From UBA5336 sp964492485 (GTDB lineage: Bacteria > Pseudomonadota > Alphaproteobacteria > Caulobacterales > Hyphomonadaceae), in the NCBI GenBank assembly GCA_964492485.1, contig CAZBKM010000019.1:1-51057 (forward strand): DNA of 51,057 nucleotides, given 5' to 3'. The notes below the pieces were generated by a model, which worked only from the letters and a program-made list of their open reading frames with translations, was not told where the DNA came from and made no database searches. Shown here in pieces: positions 24,789-33,774 of the stretch. A program made the position numbers and the translations under genes. Within the stretch, counting starts at the first letter, position 1. Each line of letters opens with the position of its first letter.

Positions 24789-26489
24789 ATGCTGAACTTC
24801 CCGACCTGGAAAGTGTTGCTGATCGTCGGCGCCCTGGTGATGGGCGCGCTCATGGCGGTGCCCAATGCCTTCGACGACCGCTTCCTCGGGATCGAGCCAC
24901 AGAGGCCGAGCGTAGAAACCCCGGAGGCTCTGGCCGACTATGCCCGCGAACGCGATGCCGCGCGTCAGAGCTGGTGGCCGGACTTCCTTCCGAGCCAGAA
25001 GGTCAATCTGGGCCTCGACCTGCGTGGCGGGGTCTATCTGCTGATGGAAATCCAGCGTGAGGACGTCATTGCCAGCCGGCTCACCGTGCTGTCGGCGGAT
25101 GTGCGCCAGGCGCTGAACCGGCCCGCAAATGACAAGGTCTACGCGGCCATCGACATCGAGGGGCAGTCGCTCGTGGTGGACCTCACCGAGAGCCGCATGG
25201 AATCGGACTCCATGGACAAGGCGCTCCGCCGGATCCGCGAGCTGAATGGTCCCGTCCAGGGCTCCCTTGGCGGTGCCCGGACCTATGACATCGAGCGGGT
25301 CAGCGACACCCGCATCCGCATCGGGTTGACCGACGCGGCCGCGGAGGCCTTTCAGAAGGATGCCCAGCGCAAGACCATCGAGATCGTCCGCAGGCGTATC
25401 GATCCTGAAGGCGTGCGCGATATTTCGCCCCAGCCCCAGGGCGACGACCGCATCATCCTCGAGGTGCCCGGCGAACCGGATCCCCGCCGGATCAAGGACC
25501 TCTTGAGCCAGTCCGGACAGCTGACCTTCTCGCTGGTCGACGACAGTCCGTCGCGCGTGCAGGAGGCGATCGAGACGGGGCGAACGCCCCCCGGCTGGCG
25601 CCTGCTGGAGGACGCCGAGACGGGCGAGCGGCTCCTGGTGAACAACACCCCGGTGGTGACCGGCAGCGACGTGGCGACGGCCAGCCAGGGCTACGATCCC
25701 GACGACAACTCGCCGGCCGTGAATTTCCGTCTCACCGGTGCCGGGCAGCAACGCTTCGCCCAGGTCACCCAGGAATATACCGGCCGCCGGTTCGCGATCG
25801 TTCTGGACGAGCGGGTAATGTCGGCGCCGCGCATCAACGAACCCATCTATGGCGGCAACGTCCAGATCACAGGCAGTTTCACCATGCGCGAGGCCAATGA
25901 CCTGGCCGCGATCATCGAAGCGGGCGAACTGCCCGCCCAACTGACATTCATCGAGGAGCGCACGGTTGGACCCGGCCTCGGGGCAGACTCCATCCGGGCT
26001 GGTACCACCGCATCGATCATCGGACTGGTGCTCGTGGCGGTGTTCATGATCGCAGCCTACGGTCTCTTGGGCGGCTTTGCCGTCCTTTCCCTTGCCGCCA
26101 ACATCATCCTGATCCTTGGCGCGCTGTCGGCCCTCGGGGCCGTGCTGACCCTTCCGGGCATTGCCGGCATCATCCTGACCATCGGCATGGCGGTGGATGC
26201 CAACGTCCTGGTGTTCGAGCGCGTGCGCGAGGAGAAGCGCAACGGCCGCTCACCGGTGACCGCCGTGGCCACCGGCTATCAGCAGGCCATGTCGACGATC
26301 CTGGACGCCAACATCACGACCTTCATCGCCGCCGCGGTCCTCTATCTCCTGGGATCCGGGCCGGTGAAGGGATTTGCCGTGACGCTGGCCATCGGCATCT
26401 TCACGTCTGTGTTCACCGCCTTTGTGGTGACCCGCCTGATGATGGCTACATGGTTGCGGACGGCCAGGCCCAAGACCCTGCCGATCTAG
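24789..26489 (+). CDS. secD: Protein translocase subunit SecD
   Basis: SecD uses the proton gradient to pull exported proteins through SecYEG. A 566-residue product: TM1 (about 5-23), periplasmic P1 domain opening with the conserved LGLDLRGGVYLLME (about 75), RRRIDPEGVRD, and a C-terminal five-helix bundle (about 398-560) with GIILTIGMAVDANVLVFERVREE. The ATG at 24789 has GGAAGG 7 bases upstream. An earlier in-frame TTG is less likely. The stop codon TAG is part of the junction with a palindromic repeat that separates secD from secF. Confidence 0.96.
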   Translation: MLNFPTWKVLLIVGALVMGALMAVPNAFDDRFLGIEPQRPSVETPEALADYARERDAARQSWWPDFLPSQKVNLGLDLRGGVYLLMEIQREDVIASRLTVLSADVRQALNRPANDKVYAAIDIEGQSLVVDLTESRMESDSMDKALRRIRELNGPVQGSLGGARTYDIERVSDTRIRIGLTDAAAEAFQKDAQRKTIEIVRRRIDPEGVRDISPQPQGDDRIILEVPGEPDPRRIKDLLSQSGQLTFSLVDDSPSRVQEAIETGRTPPGWRLLEDAETGERLLVNNTPVVTGSDVATASQGYDPDDNSPAVNFRLTGAGQQRFAQVTQEYTGRRFAIVLDERVMSAPRINEPIYGGNVQITGSFTMREANDLAAIIEAGELPAQLTFIEERTVGPGLGADSIRAGTTASIIGLVLVAVFMIAAYGLLGGFAVLSLAANIILILGALSALGAVLTLPGIAGIILTIGMAVDANVLVFERVREEKRNGRSPVTAVATGYQQAMSTILDANITTFIAAAVLYLLGSGPVKGFAVTLAIGIFTSVFTAFVVTRLMMATWLRTARPKTLPI

Positions 26490-26534
26490 CGCGTCTTCAA
26501 GCGAAGTGGAAACCGGTTCGTATCAAGAAAATGT
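26490..26534 (-). repeat. Palindromic repeat R3, copy 3, between secD and secF
   Basis: Starts at the secD stop: TAG-CGCGTCTTCAAGCGAAG, then TGGAAACCGGTTCG and AAGAAAATG. In reverse complement it matches the copy at 807-850 over most of its length. The following 77 bases before secF contain only a short GCAAGC repeat (about 26585-26600). Confidence 0.75.
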
Positions 26535-26611
26535 TCCAAGACAACACTCTAGCTTATCCGCATAACTCTGATTGACTTGAAGGGCGCAAGCGCAAGCGCA
26601 AGGCCACCACG

Positions 26612-27586
26612 ATGCTGCTGAAACATTTCCCCGCCCGCACCGATCTCACCTTCATGAAGGGGCGCTGGCCGGCTTTCGTGCTGTCGGCCGTGCTGATCGT
26701 GGCCTCGATCGCCCTTCTGGCCACCCGTGGCCTGAATCTCGGGATCGACTTTGCCGGCGGCTCGACCATCGAGATCGCGCAGCCCGAGGGCGTCTCCATC
26801 GACCAGGTACGCGAGGCCGTCAGCGGGCTGGGCCTTGGGGATGTGAATGTGACCGAGGCGGTGGGGACCGGCGTCGATGCCGAGCCCGTCTACGTCATCC
26901 GCTTCAAGACCCAGGGGGAGCCTGGAACCGAGGGTGCGGAAACCGCGCAGCAGGCCGCCAATGATCGCGTGCGCGCTGCGCTGGAGGACCGGTTCCAGGA
27001 TTTGGAGGTCCGCGGATCCGCAGCGGTCGGTCCGAAGGTCTCCGGAGAGCTGTTGCGTGCCGGCGTCACCGCATTGATTGCGGCGCTTGTCCTCATGCTG
27101 GTCTATATCTGGTTCCGGTTCGAATGGCAGTTTTCCGTCGGCGCCGTCGCGGCCCTGGTCCATGACGTGATCATCACCATGGGCGTGTTCGCGCTGGTGC
27201 AGCTCGAATTCGACCTGACCACCATTGCGGCGCTTCTGACCATCATCGGTTATTCGATGAACGACACGGTGGTGGTGTTCGATCGCGTGCGCGAGGAAAT
27301 GCGGAAGTACAAGAAGATGCCTCTGGAAGGCGTGATCGACCTGGCCCTGAATGGTACCCTGTCGCGCACGCTTCTGACGTCCGGCACAACGCTGCTGGCC
27401 CTGCTGGCGATCTTCTTCCTCGGTGGGCCGGTCCTGCGGGGCATGAGTTTCGCCCTCATCTTCGGCGTGGTGGTCGGGACCTATTCCTCGATCTTCGTCG
27501 CGTCCTCAATCCTGCTCACCATTGGTGTCACACGCGAGCGCAAGCCCCTCGACGAGGACGTGCCGGGATTCCAGGGTTCGGCATGA
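26612..27586 (+). CDS. secF: Protein translocase subunit SecF
   Basis: Partner of SecD in proton-driven protein export. A 324-residue inner-membrane protein: TM1 (about 22-42), LGIDFAGGSTIEI (P1-like head), then a five-helix bundle from about 148 with LVHDVIITMGVFALVQLEFDL, IIGYSMNDTVVVFDRVREE (conserved proton-path/contact motif) and SRTLLTSGTTLLAL. secF is separate from secD, and the gap of 122 bases is larger than usual because it holds a repeat. The ribosome site before ATG 26612 is weak (CAAGGCC). Confidence 0.96.
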   Translation: MLLKHFPARTDLTFMKGRWPAFVLSAVLIVASIALLATRGLNLGIDFAGGSTIEIAQPEGVSIDQVREAVSGLGLGDVNVTEAVGTGVDAEPVYVIRFKTQGEPGTEGAETAQQAANDRVRAALEDRFQDLEVRGSAAVGPKVSGELLRAGVTALIAALVLMLVYIWFRFEWQFSVGAVAALVHDVIITMGVFALVQLEFDLTTIAALLTIIGYSMNDTVVVFDRVREEMRKYKKMPLEGVIDLALNGTLSRTLLTSGTTLLALLAIFFLGGPVLRGMSFALIFGVVVGTYSSIFVASSILLTIGVTRERKPLDEDVPGFQGSA

Positions 27587-27661
27587 TGCCGGTACCGGAG
27601 GCGGCGCGCGCCCCTTGCGGGACACGCGCCGGTCGGCCAGGGCGCGGAACCCGGGTCCGGG

Positions 27662-29977
27662 TCAGTTCTTCCAGCTCAGCTCGATGCCGGCCGTGAAGGG
27701 CTCGTTCACGAAGCCCGTCAGATTGTTGAAGTCGATGCCACCGGTAAGGGCGTCCTCGTCCAGCAGGTTGCGGGCGAAGACGGCGACGTCATAGCCACGC
27801 TCCGAGGCGTAGCCGATCCGCAGCCCGCCTTCCCAATAGCCTTCCTGGGCGAACTCCACGCTTTCGTAGAGGAAGAAGTTCGTGTCGCCCTTGTAAGCCC
27901 AGTCGGTATAGGCATAGACCTCGCCGCCCTGGACCGGAACGCCGTAGCGGGCGGTCAGGTTGCCGATCCATTCCGGCGCATTGGGGAAACTGTTGCCGGA
28001 AATGTTGTAGCCGAGGAGCGTTCCATCGGCGTCGCGCACTTCCGGATCCAGAATTGTGCACGGGGCGCCACAGCCCGGCGCGATCAGCAGGTCGTCCTTG
28101 ATCTCCGTCTTGTTGTAGGACAGGCCAGCCGTCACCAGCAGGTTCGGCAGGACCAACGCCTCCAGATCGGCCTCGAAGCCGTAACCTTCGCTCTCATCGG
28201 CGTTGAACAGAGCCACCGTGTTGTCGATCCCGCCGACGATGGTGAGCTGTTGGTCCGACACGGTGTAGTGAAACACCGCGCCATTCGCGCGCACGCGCCC
28301 GTCGAACAGTTCCGACTTCACGCCGGCTTCATAGCTGAGCACGGTCTCGCTGTCGGCGGTCGACAGGCTGTCGCCGAAGACGATCCGTCCCTGGACCGAG
28401 GGCGAGCGGTAGCCGTCGGCGATGCGGCCATACACGTTGACGCCCTCGCTCAGGTCATAGGTGGCCGACAGGTCCCAACTGATCTGGTCGTCGGAGACGG
28501 ATTCGCGCAGCGGGCCGACTTCGCCGGTACCGAACGGGCCCAGCGTACGCTCGGCAACGAAGTCTTTCTCGTCGTCGGAGAAGCGGGCCCCGCCCGAGAC
28601 CGTCAGCCGGTCGGTCAGGTCGTAGGAGAGCGAGCCGAACAGGCCGAAAGCCTTGGTGTCCTGGGCCCGGGTGGCGATGCCGTTGGGGTCGTTCGGGCTG
28701 TCGGACAGGGTGTCGTAGGAAAGCGAGGTGATCTCCACCTCCTCGTCGAACAGGAAGACACCCGTCTGGCCACGCAGACGGCCGCCATTGTCATAGGCCA
28801 GACGCACTTCGTGGGTGATCTGTGTCAGGTCGTCCACGGCGCCCGAACTCTCCGAGGCGAAGGGGATGAAGCCTGGAAAGGAGAAGCCGTCCTGCTCGCC
28901 GTCAAAGGGGAAGAAAAAGTCTCCTGCCACGCCATTACCGGCAATCGGATCCGCCGAAATTGCGCCACCATCGATGTCGCCGCGCGAGAAGACTTCGGCC
29001 TTCTCGTAGCCGAAGACGTAGGTGGCGTCCCAGGCGTCGCCGAAGCTCTTTTCCAGGGTCAGCGTCGTGCCCCAGGTGTCCTGGGTCAGGGGATTGCCGT
29101 TCCCGCCATCGTAGAACACCGTGTCACGGTCGAAATTCTCGCCCAGGCCCGTCTTGCCCTGGTCGATGATGTTGGCGCGGAACAGGCGTGCATTGCTCTC
29201 ATTGGAGCGGCCATGCAGGTTCACGAGGGCTGAGACGTCTTCCATCGGCGTCCAGAGCAACTGGACGCGCCCGGCCAGTTCCTCGAACCCCTCATAGGCG
29301 TCGGTCTCGCCGGTGAAGGCATTGTCCACGTAATCGTCGCGGCTCTGATAGAGGGCCGACACCCGGACTGAGACCGTGTCGCTGACCGGCCCGCCGACAG
29401 CGCCTTCCAGATCGACCGTGTTGTAGGTTCCATAGGCGGCGCGACCGTAGGCGTCGAAGGCCTCCGTCGGCCGCTTGCTGTCGAACTTGATGATCCCGCC
29501 GGGGGTGTTGCGGCCGAACAGCGTTCCCTGCGGTCCGCGCAACACCTCGATCGACTCCAGGTCGAAGACCGGGAAGCCCTTCAGGATCGGGCTCTCATAG
29601 GGCACCCCATCATAGACCAGCGACACCGGCTGGGTCGCGTTCAGGTCGAAATCGGTATTGCCGAAGCCGCGAATGTAGAAGCGGGGAAAGGCGCGGCCGA
29701 AGGAGCTCTCGGCGATCACGCTGGGCACCCGCGCGGACAGGAATCGGACATCGGCCCCGCTGGACTTCAGGACATCCAGCTTCTCGCCGGCCACGGGCGT
29801 CACCGAGATCGGCACTTCCTGGAGGTTCTCCTCCACACGCTGGGCGGTGACGGTGATCGTGCCAAGTCGTGCGGTGTCAGAGGCGGCCGGCGCCTGGGCC
29901 AGGGCCGCGGGCGCGGCCAGGGTGAGCGCCAACAGGCTGGCACCTGCAAAGAGGCGGGCGGAGCGGATCGTGGACAT
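27662..29977 (-). CDS. TonB-dependent receptor
   Basis: A 771-residue outer-membrane receptor. Signal peptide 1-27 (LAAPAALAQ), TonB box and plug from about 38 (TITVTAQRVEENLQEVPISV; RFYIRGFGN; IEVLRGPQGTLFGRNTPGGIIKF), barrel to a closing ELSWKN. The pattern belongs to the large sphingomonad/Caulobacter group often annotated as siderophore or small-molecule receptors; the ligand cannot be read. A loop with CGAPCTILDPE contains a likely disulfide. ATG 29977 follows GAAAGGTG. It is divergent from a LysR regulator across a 277-base region, which suggests regulation by it. Confidence 0.93.
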   Translation of the reverse strand: MSTIRSARLFAGASLLALTLAAPAALAQAPAASDTARLGTITVTAQRVEENLQEVPISVTPVAGEKLDVLKSSGADVRFLSARVPSVIAESSFGRAFPRFYIRGFGNTDFDLNATQPVSLVYDGVPYESPILKGFPVFDLESIEVLRGPQGTLFGRNTPGGIIKFDSKRPTEAFDAYGRAAYGTYNTVDLEGAVGGPVSDTVSVRVSALYQSRDDYVDNAFTGETDAYEGFEELAGRVQLLWTPMEDVSALVNLHGRSNESNARLFRANIIDQGKTGLGENFDRDTVFYDGGNGNPLTQDTWGTTLTLEKSFGDAWDATYVFGYEKAEVFSRGDIDGGAISADPIAGNGVAGDFFFPFDGEQDGFSFPGFIPFASESSGAVDDLTQITHEVRLAYDNGGRLRGQTGVFLFDEEVEITSLSYDTLSDSPNDPNGIATRAQDTKAFGLFGSLSYDLTDRLTVSGGARFSDDEKDFVAERTLGPFGTGEVGPLRESVSDDQISWDLSATYDLSEGVNVYGRIADGYRSPSVQGRIVFGDSLSTADSETVLSYEAGVKSELFDGRVRANGAVFHYTVSDQQLTIVGGIDNTVALFNADESEGYGFEADLEALVLPNLLVTAGLSYNKTEIKDDLLIAPGCGAPCTILDPEVRDADGTLLGYNISGNSFPNAPEWIGNLTARYGVPVQGGEVYAYTDWAYKGDTNFFLYESVEFAQEGYWEGGLRIGYASERGYDVAVFARNLLDEDALTGGIDFNNLTGFVNEPFTAGIELSWKN

Positions 29978-30254
29978 GAACACACCTTTCTCGGTCACGG
30001 CGCGCCACGGGCGGAATGGCCGATGTCGGCGCGCAGGTTCGGTGACGCTTTTGTAAACCGCTCTCCCAGGGTCAAGCGGTGGCGAGGCGATTTCGCGTGT
30101 GCAGCGTCGGAAGTGGGCCCTGCGTGCTTTGGCGGTCACAGCGCGGCTGCGCAATCGGGCAGTCCTGCTGTCGTATCAGGCATGATTTGACCTCGCCGGC
30201 GCCGTGCGCCATGTCCGGCGGCGCACGGCCGTTAAGGCGGATAGGGGAAAGCCG

Positions 30255-31169
30255 ATGGACCGAATCGATGCCTGGCGCCTGTTCCTGCTCGTGGCGGAAC
30301 TGGGCAGCTTTTCCGAGGCGGCCCGTCGTGCGGGCGTCAGTGCGGGCCAGGTGTCCAAGCAGATCGCAGCCCTGGAAGCATCACTCAAGGTGCGCCTGTT
30401 CGAACGCACGACCCGTGCGGTGCGCGCCACGGCCGAAGGCACCGGGATGGTGGATCGGGCCCGCGCGCTGATCGAGGCGGCCGATGCGCTCGCGGCGCCG
30501 GGTGACGAACGCGATGCCCTGACCGGAACGATCCGCATCAGCGCGCCGGTGATCTATGGCACACGCACGCTGGCGCCGGCCCTGATGGCGTTCCTGGAGG
30601 CGCATCCGGGCCTGAATGTCCGGCTGATCCTGGCGGACCGTCGCGTGGACCTGGTGAATGAGGGGTTCGACCTGGCGCTTCGCATCGGCGAGATGGCCGA
30701 CGGCAGCCTGGTGGGCCGGAAGCTTCAGACCCAGCGCTTGCGCCTGATGGCGTCGCCGGATTTCGTCGCGCGCTTCGGACCGATCCGAGCGCCCCAGGAT
30801 CTGTCCAGGGTGCCGTGTCTGATCGACCTGAATGTCAGCCTGCCGCGCCAGTGGCGGTTCGCGCGAGACGGGGAGGTGGAAACGGTCCGGGTGGATGGCC
30901 GGTTCGAGACCGACAGTGCGGAGGTGATTCGCGAGGCCTGCCTGAAGGGGCTGGGGGTCGGCCTTATCCCGGAATTCTGCGTGTCGGACTCAGACCTTGT
31001 CGAGGCTGCGCCAACAGATGCCAGAGGCTGCCTGGTGGACCTGTTGCCCGACTGGACCACGCCGGAACGTGAAGCCTGGCTGCTCTGGCCGCCGGGGCGC
31101 TACCTCGCGCCACGAACGCGCGCGCTGGTCGACCATCTGATCGGCACGCTGAAGGCCCCGCGGCGCTAG
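30255..31169 (+). CDS. LysR-family transcriptional regulator
   Basis: A 304-residue LTTR: winged HTH at 3-62 (AWRLFLLVAELGSFSEAARR, VSAGQVSKQIAALEASLKVR), effector domain 88-300 (GTIRISAPVIYGTRTLAPAL; FDLALRIGEMADGSLVGRKL; GLGVGLIPEFCV) of the CrgA-like subgroup. ATG 30255 follows AGGGGAAA. The adjacent divergent TonB receptor is the probable target; effector unknown. The stop TAG leads straight into a palindromic repeat that fills the whole gap to the convergent gene. Confidence 0.93.
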   Translation: MDRIDAWRLFLLVAELGSFSEAARRAGVSAGQVSKQIAALEASLKVRLFERTTRAVRATAEGTGMVDRARALIEAADALAAPGDERDALTGTIRISAPVIYGTRTLAPALMAFLEAHPGLNVRLILADRRVDLVNEGFDLALRIGEMADGSLVGRKLQTQRLRLMASPDFVARFGPIRAPQDLSRVPCLIDLNVSLPRQWRFARDGEVETVRVDGRFETDSAEVIREACLKGLGVGLIPEFCVSDSDLVEAAPTDARGCLVDLLPDWTTPEREAWLLWPPGRYLAPRTRALVDHLIGTLKAPRR

Positions 31170-31214
31170 CGCATTTTCCAGCAAAACGACCACCGTTTTG
31201 CGCCCTAGAAGGCG
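31170..31214. repeat. Palindromic repeat filling the gap between two convergent stops
   Basis: CGCATTTTCCAGCAAAACGA ... CGTTTTGCGCCCTAGAAGGCG: an imperfect palindrome of 45 bases occupying exactly the space between the LysR stop (31169) and the opposing stop (31217-31215). CGCATTTTCC and the overall design recall R3, but the core differs. It could act as a two-way terminator. Confidence 0.65.
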
Positions 31215-32633
31215 TCAATTCCAGGGATTGAACCGCGTGACCGGCGCCGGCTGTTCGGCCGGCTCGTCGTCCTGGACATCGCCGTCGCCTGACTCCGAGG
31301 CCTCGGCCTGGCTGCCATCGGTCCCGGCGTCGGTTTCGGTTTCCGCCTGGCTGTGCGGCGCCGGATCGTCCGTGGGGGCCTCTGTTTCGGCGGTGGCGGT
31401 GTCCTCGGGCGCGGGCTCTGTCTGCGCGGACGCGGCCGGCGCGCCGAATGCGGGGTTGGCGGCCGCCCAGGGGCTGGCGTGCGACACGCTTACGGTCGGC
31501 TCGCTCGCGTCGGGCTCTGCGACCACCTCTTCGGGCATGTCAGGCAGCGGCGCCGCCTCCGTCAGGGGTGGCGTGTCGACCGCCGCATCCTCAACGGCAA
31601 GGTTTGTCTCCGGATCGGGCTCCACCTCGACTGATTGCGGCGCGCCAAGGCCTGACGCGTCGGCAAATCCGAGCGCCGCCTCGGGCGCGTCTTCCGCCGT
31701 TTCCGCGACCATGGGTTCGGCGTCCGGGGCGAAGCCTGTGGCTGGCCCACCCATCGCAGCGACCCTGTCCGAAAGCGGCGAAGCGTCGTTGTCGTCCGCT
31801 TCGTCTGTGTCCGGTGTCTCCGCGAGGGTGGCGGCGGGACCGTCCATCGTCTCCGGCGCGCTGCTTTCGGCTTCGGTCGGATCCGTCTCGAAGGCCGGAG
31901 CCTGCGGTTCGGAGCGGGCCGTAGAGAGCGCCTCGTCCGAGAGGTCGAACCGGGCGCCATCGTCGTCTGCGCCATCGTCGTCTGCTGCAGGCGCAACCGG
32001 GTCGGCCACCGGCATCGCGGGCGTCACGTGAGCCGTGTCCTCAACGGCTTCGGCGGCGACCGGCTCGGGGGTGACGTCGGGTGGCGTCTCGAGATCGGCT
32101 TGCGACCCGGTCTCTTCTGCCGCGTCCTGATCGGTATCGGCTGCCAGCGCGCCCTCAGGCCGGATCTCGGCGGTGACCGCGCCCGTTTCCTCGACCGGGT
32201 CCTCGTCCAGACCCGGGGCGGTGTCGGCGACGCCCGGGGCCGTGAGGGCCGGATCCGCGGCGGCGGCGACCACCGGAGCCGGCTGCTCGACCGGCTCGAG
32301 GGCCCGGTCCAGCCCGCTCAGCAGCCGCTCGATCGCGGTTTCGGTGCCCCGCGCGGTCCGACTGGCTTCCTTCACCATGTCGGCAATCACCGTCTGATAA
32401 CTGCCGCCGTCCTCGCACGGGGTCTCGGCAAGCTGCTCGGCGCTCACCTCTTCCATTACCTTGCCCTCGACCGTCTCCAGCGTCAGCGATTGGGGGTCGG
32501 CGTGGACGACGACACGGTAGCCCTCCGTCTCGAACTGGATCGCGCCATTGTCGCCCTCGGTCCAGGCGACCTTCCGCTGCGCGGTCATCTCGCTCAGACG
32601 GTCCACGAGTTTCTTGGTCGAAGGATGGAGCAT
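31215..32633 (-). CDS. Acidic, mostly disordered conserved protein
   Basis: A 472-residue protein in two parts. Residues 1-100 look folded (MLHPSTKKLVDRLSEMTAQR, VAWTEGDNGAIQFETEGYRV, VIADMVKEASRTARGTETAI). From about 105 to the end it is low-complexity, rich in Ala, Glu, Asp, Pro and Thr with almost no Lys, and must be disordered; the C-terminus is PVTRFNPWN. There is no signal peptide or membrane helix. I recall similar N-terminal domains in unnamed alphaproteobacterial proteins but know no function. The start is clear from the domain, though the ribosome site is weak. The repetitive GC-rich DNA of the tail fits expansion and contraction. Confidence 0.8.
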   Translation of the reverse strand: MLHPSTKKLVDRLSEMTAQRKVAWTEGDNGAIQFETEGYRVVVHADPQSLTLETVEGKVMEEVSAEQLAETPCEDGGSYQTVIADMVKEASRTARGTETAIERLLSGLDRALEPVEQPAPVVAAAADPALTAPGVADTAPGLDEDPVEETGAVTAEIRPEGALAADTDQDAAEETGSQADLETPPDVTPEPVAAEAVEDTAHVTPAMPVADPVAPAADDDGADDDGARFDLSDEALSTARSEPQAPAFETDPTEAESSAPETMDGPAATLAETPDTDEADDNDASPLSDRVAAMGGPATGFAPDAEPMVAETAEDAPEAALGFADASGLGAPQSVEVEPDPETNLAVEDAAVDTPPLTEAAPLPDMPEEVVAEPDASEPTVSVSHASPWAAANPAFGAPAASAQTEPAPEDTATAETEAPTDDPAPHSQAETETDAGTDGSQAEASESGDGDVQDDEPAEQPAPVTRFNPWN

Positions 32634-32725
32634 GGGGTTCGCCTATTTGCCGGTGTTGGTCCCTGTCACCTACTTAGCCGGGAGCCGGCGCAAGATGAAA
32701 GGGTCGCGAGGCGAAAAAAACCATG

Positions 32726-32761
32726 AAAAAGCAGCCAGGTGGAACGTCCTGTTCCACCTGG
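32726..32761 (-). terminator. Rho-independent terminator of the TlpA-like gene
   Basis: On the minus strand CCAGGTGGAAC, loop AGGAC, GTTCCACCTGG is followed by CTGCTTTTTC: a perfect 11-base-pair stem and a T-run. It lies about 65 bases after the lipoprotein gene ending at 32826. Confidence 0.88.
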
Positions 32762-32825
32762 ATTTCATGCCGGAACGGATGGTTCTGACGGGGTAGGGCC
32801 GCAGACCTGCCGTTGCGGCAGGCGA

Positions 32826-33497
32826 TTACGGGGACCAGTCGCGCTGCACCTCCGAGATCTGGGCCAGGAAGTCCTTCACGGGCTGACCTGGCGCAGCCGA
32901 AAGGTCTGTCCGGAAACCCGCCACCGTACCGTCCGGGGCCACCAGAAGATAGGTCGGCGTCCAGGCAATGGAGAGCGTGTTGCGCAGGCTGGCGTCGCGG
33001 TCGATGACGGTCGGATAACTGTAGCCTCGCGCCTCGAAATAGGCCGCGACAGATCCATACGATCCATAGGCCTCGTCGGCGCGCGCCGCACTGGGCGGGG
33101 TATGGATCGAGATGAAATTCAGGTCGGGGTCCATCTCGATGGCGCGCGCAAGGGCGTTCACGAACGGTGCATCCGCCATGCAGTCGCTGCACCAGATCCC
33201 CCATATGTCGACCACGGTCCAGGCCCCCTGAAGTGCGTCGGAGCTGTAGGTGCCGCCAGACACCAGAGGCCCCTCGAAGGCGGGCAGACGCTTGCCCAGA
33301 AACGCATAGTCGAAGGGGCGACCATAGGAATCCCGCGGAACGCCGCCGCGCGTCTCGACCGTCTCGGGCACCTCCGCGCCGGGCTGGATGAAGCCGGTGG
33401 CGGCGGGCCCCTCTTCATTGCCCGTCGGGTCGCCACCCGGTCCGCAGGCGGCAAGGAGCAGGGCAAGGCCAGCGGCGGCGCTCAGGGCTCGGATCAT
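32826..33497 (-). CDS. TlpA/thioredoxin-like lipoprotein
   Basis: A 223-residue secreted thiol-redox protein. Lipobox LLAAC with Cys18; a linker; thioredoxin fold from about 75 with WGIWCSDCMADAP (active-site Cys103-x-x-Cys106; CSDC instead of CGPC) and a cis-Pro region IAWTPTYLLVAPDGT. It probably faces the periplasm, tethered by lipid, and reduces or isomerises disulfides, for example in cytochrome maturation. ATG 33497 is preferred over GTG 33500 because GAGGAG lies 7 bases upstream. It has its own terminator. It follows the thiolase gene in the same direction but behind a terminator-like hairpin. Confidence 0.9.
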   Translation of the reverse strand: MIRALSAAAGLALLLAACGPGGDPTGNEEGPAATGFIQPGAEVPETVETRGGVPRDSYGRPFDYAFLGKRLPAFEGPLVSGGTYSSDALQGAWTVVDIWGIWCSDCMADAPFVNALARAIEMDPDLNFISIHTPPSAARADEAYGSYGSVAAYFEARGYSYPTVIDRDASLRNTLSIAWTPTYLLVAPDGTVAGFRTDLSAAPGQPVKDFLAQISEVQRDWSP

Positions 33498-33552
33498 CAC
33501 GGGGCTCCTCGAAACTGCGGAGAACGGCTGACACCCCTCCCCGAAACACGCA

Positions 33553-33583
33553 AATGGCCCCGGCGCCGTGCCCCGGGGCCATT
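33553..33583. terminator. Terminator-like hairpin
   Basis: AATGGCCCCGG (33553-33563) pairs perfectly with CCGGGGCCATT (33573-33583) around a 9-base loop. It lies between the thiolase gene and the TlpA-like gene, both on the minus strand. Confidence 0.7.
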
Positions 33584-33673
33584 ACGCAATCTAGGGCCGA
33601 TCCGTTCCGACGCGACTGAAGGGTCGCTTTGGTTTTCGTAACAGATCAGCTGGCGCCTGTCGGATCGGACCCG

Positions 33674-33712
33674 GCGCATCTTCACGTCAACCGGATTTCA
33701 GTGAAGATGCGC
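33674..33712. repeat. Hairpin repeat R2, copy 3
   Basis: GCGCATCTTCAC and GTGAAGATGCGC enclose a 15-base loop (GTCAACCGGATTTCA). It is the same unit as at 752 and 3845, with perfect arms, and lies about 60 bases beyond the thiolase stop. Confidence 0.88.
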
Positions 33713-33774
33713 AAGAGTCCTGTTTCGGCGTGTCTTCCTGACGGGATTTGGGGTCCGCGTCGTTTGAGGATGCC

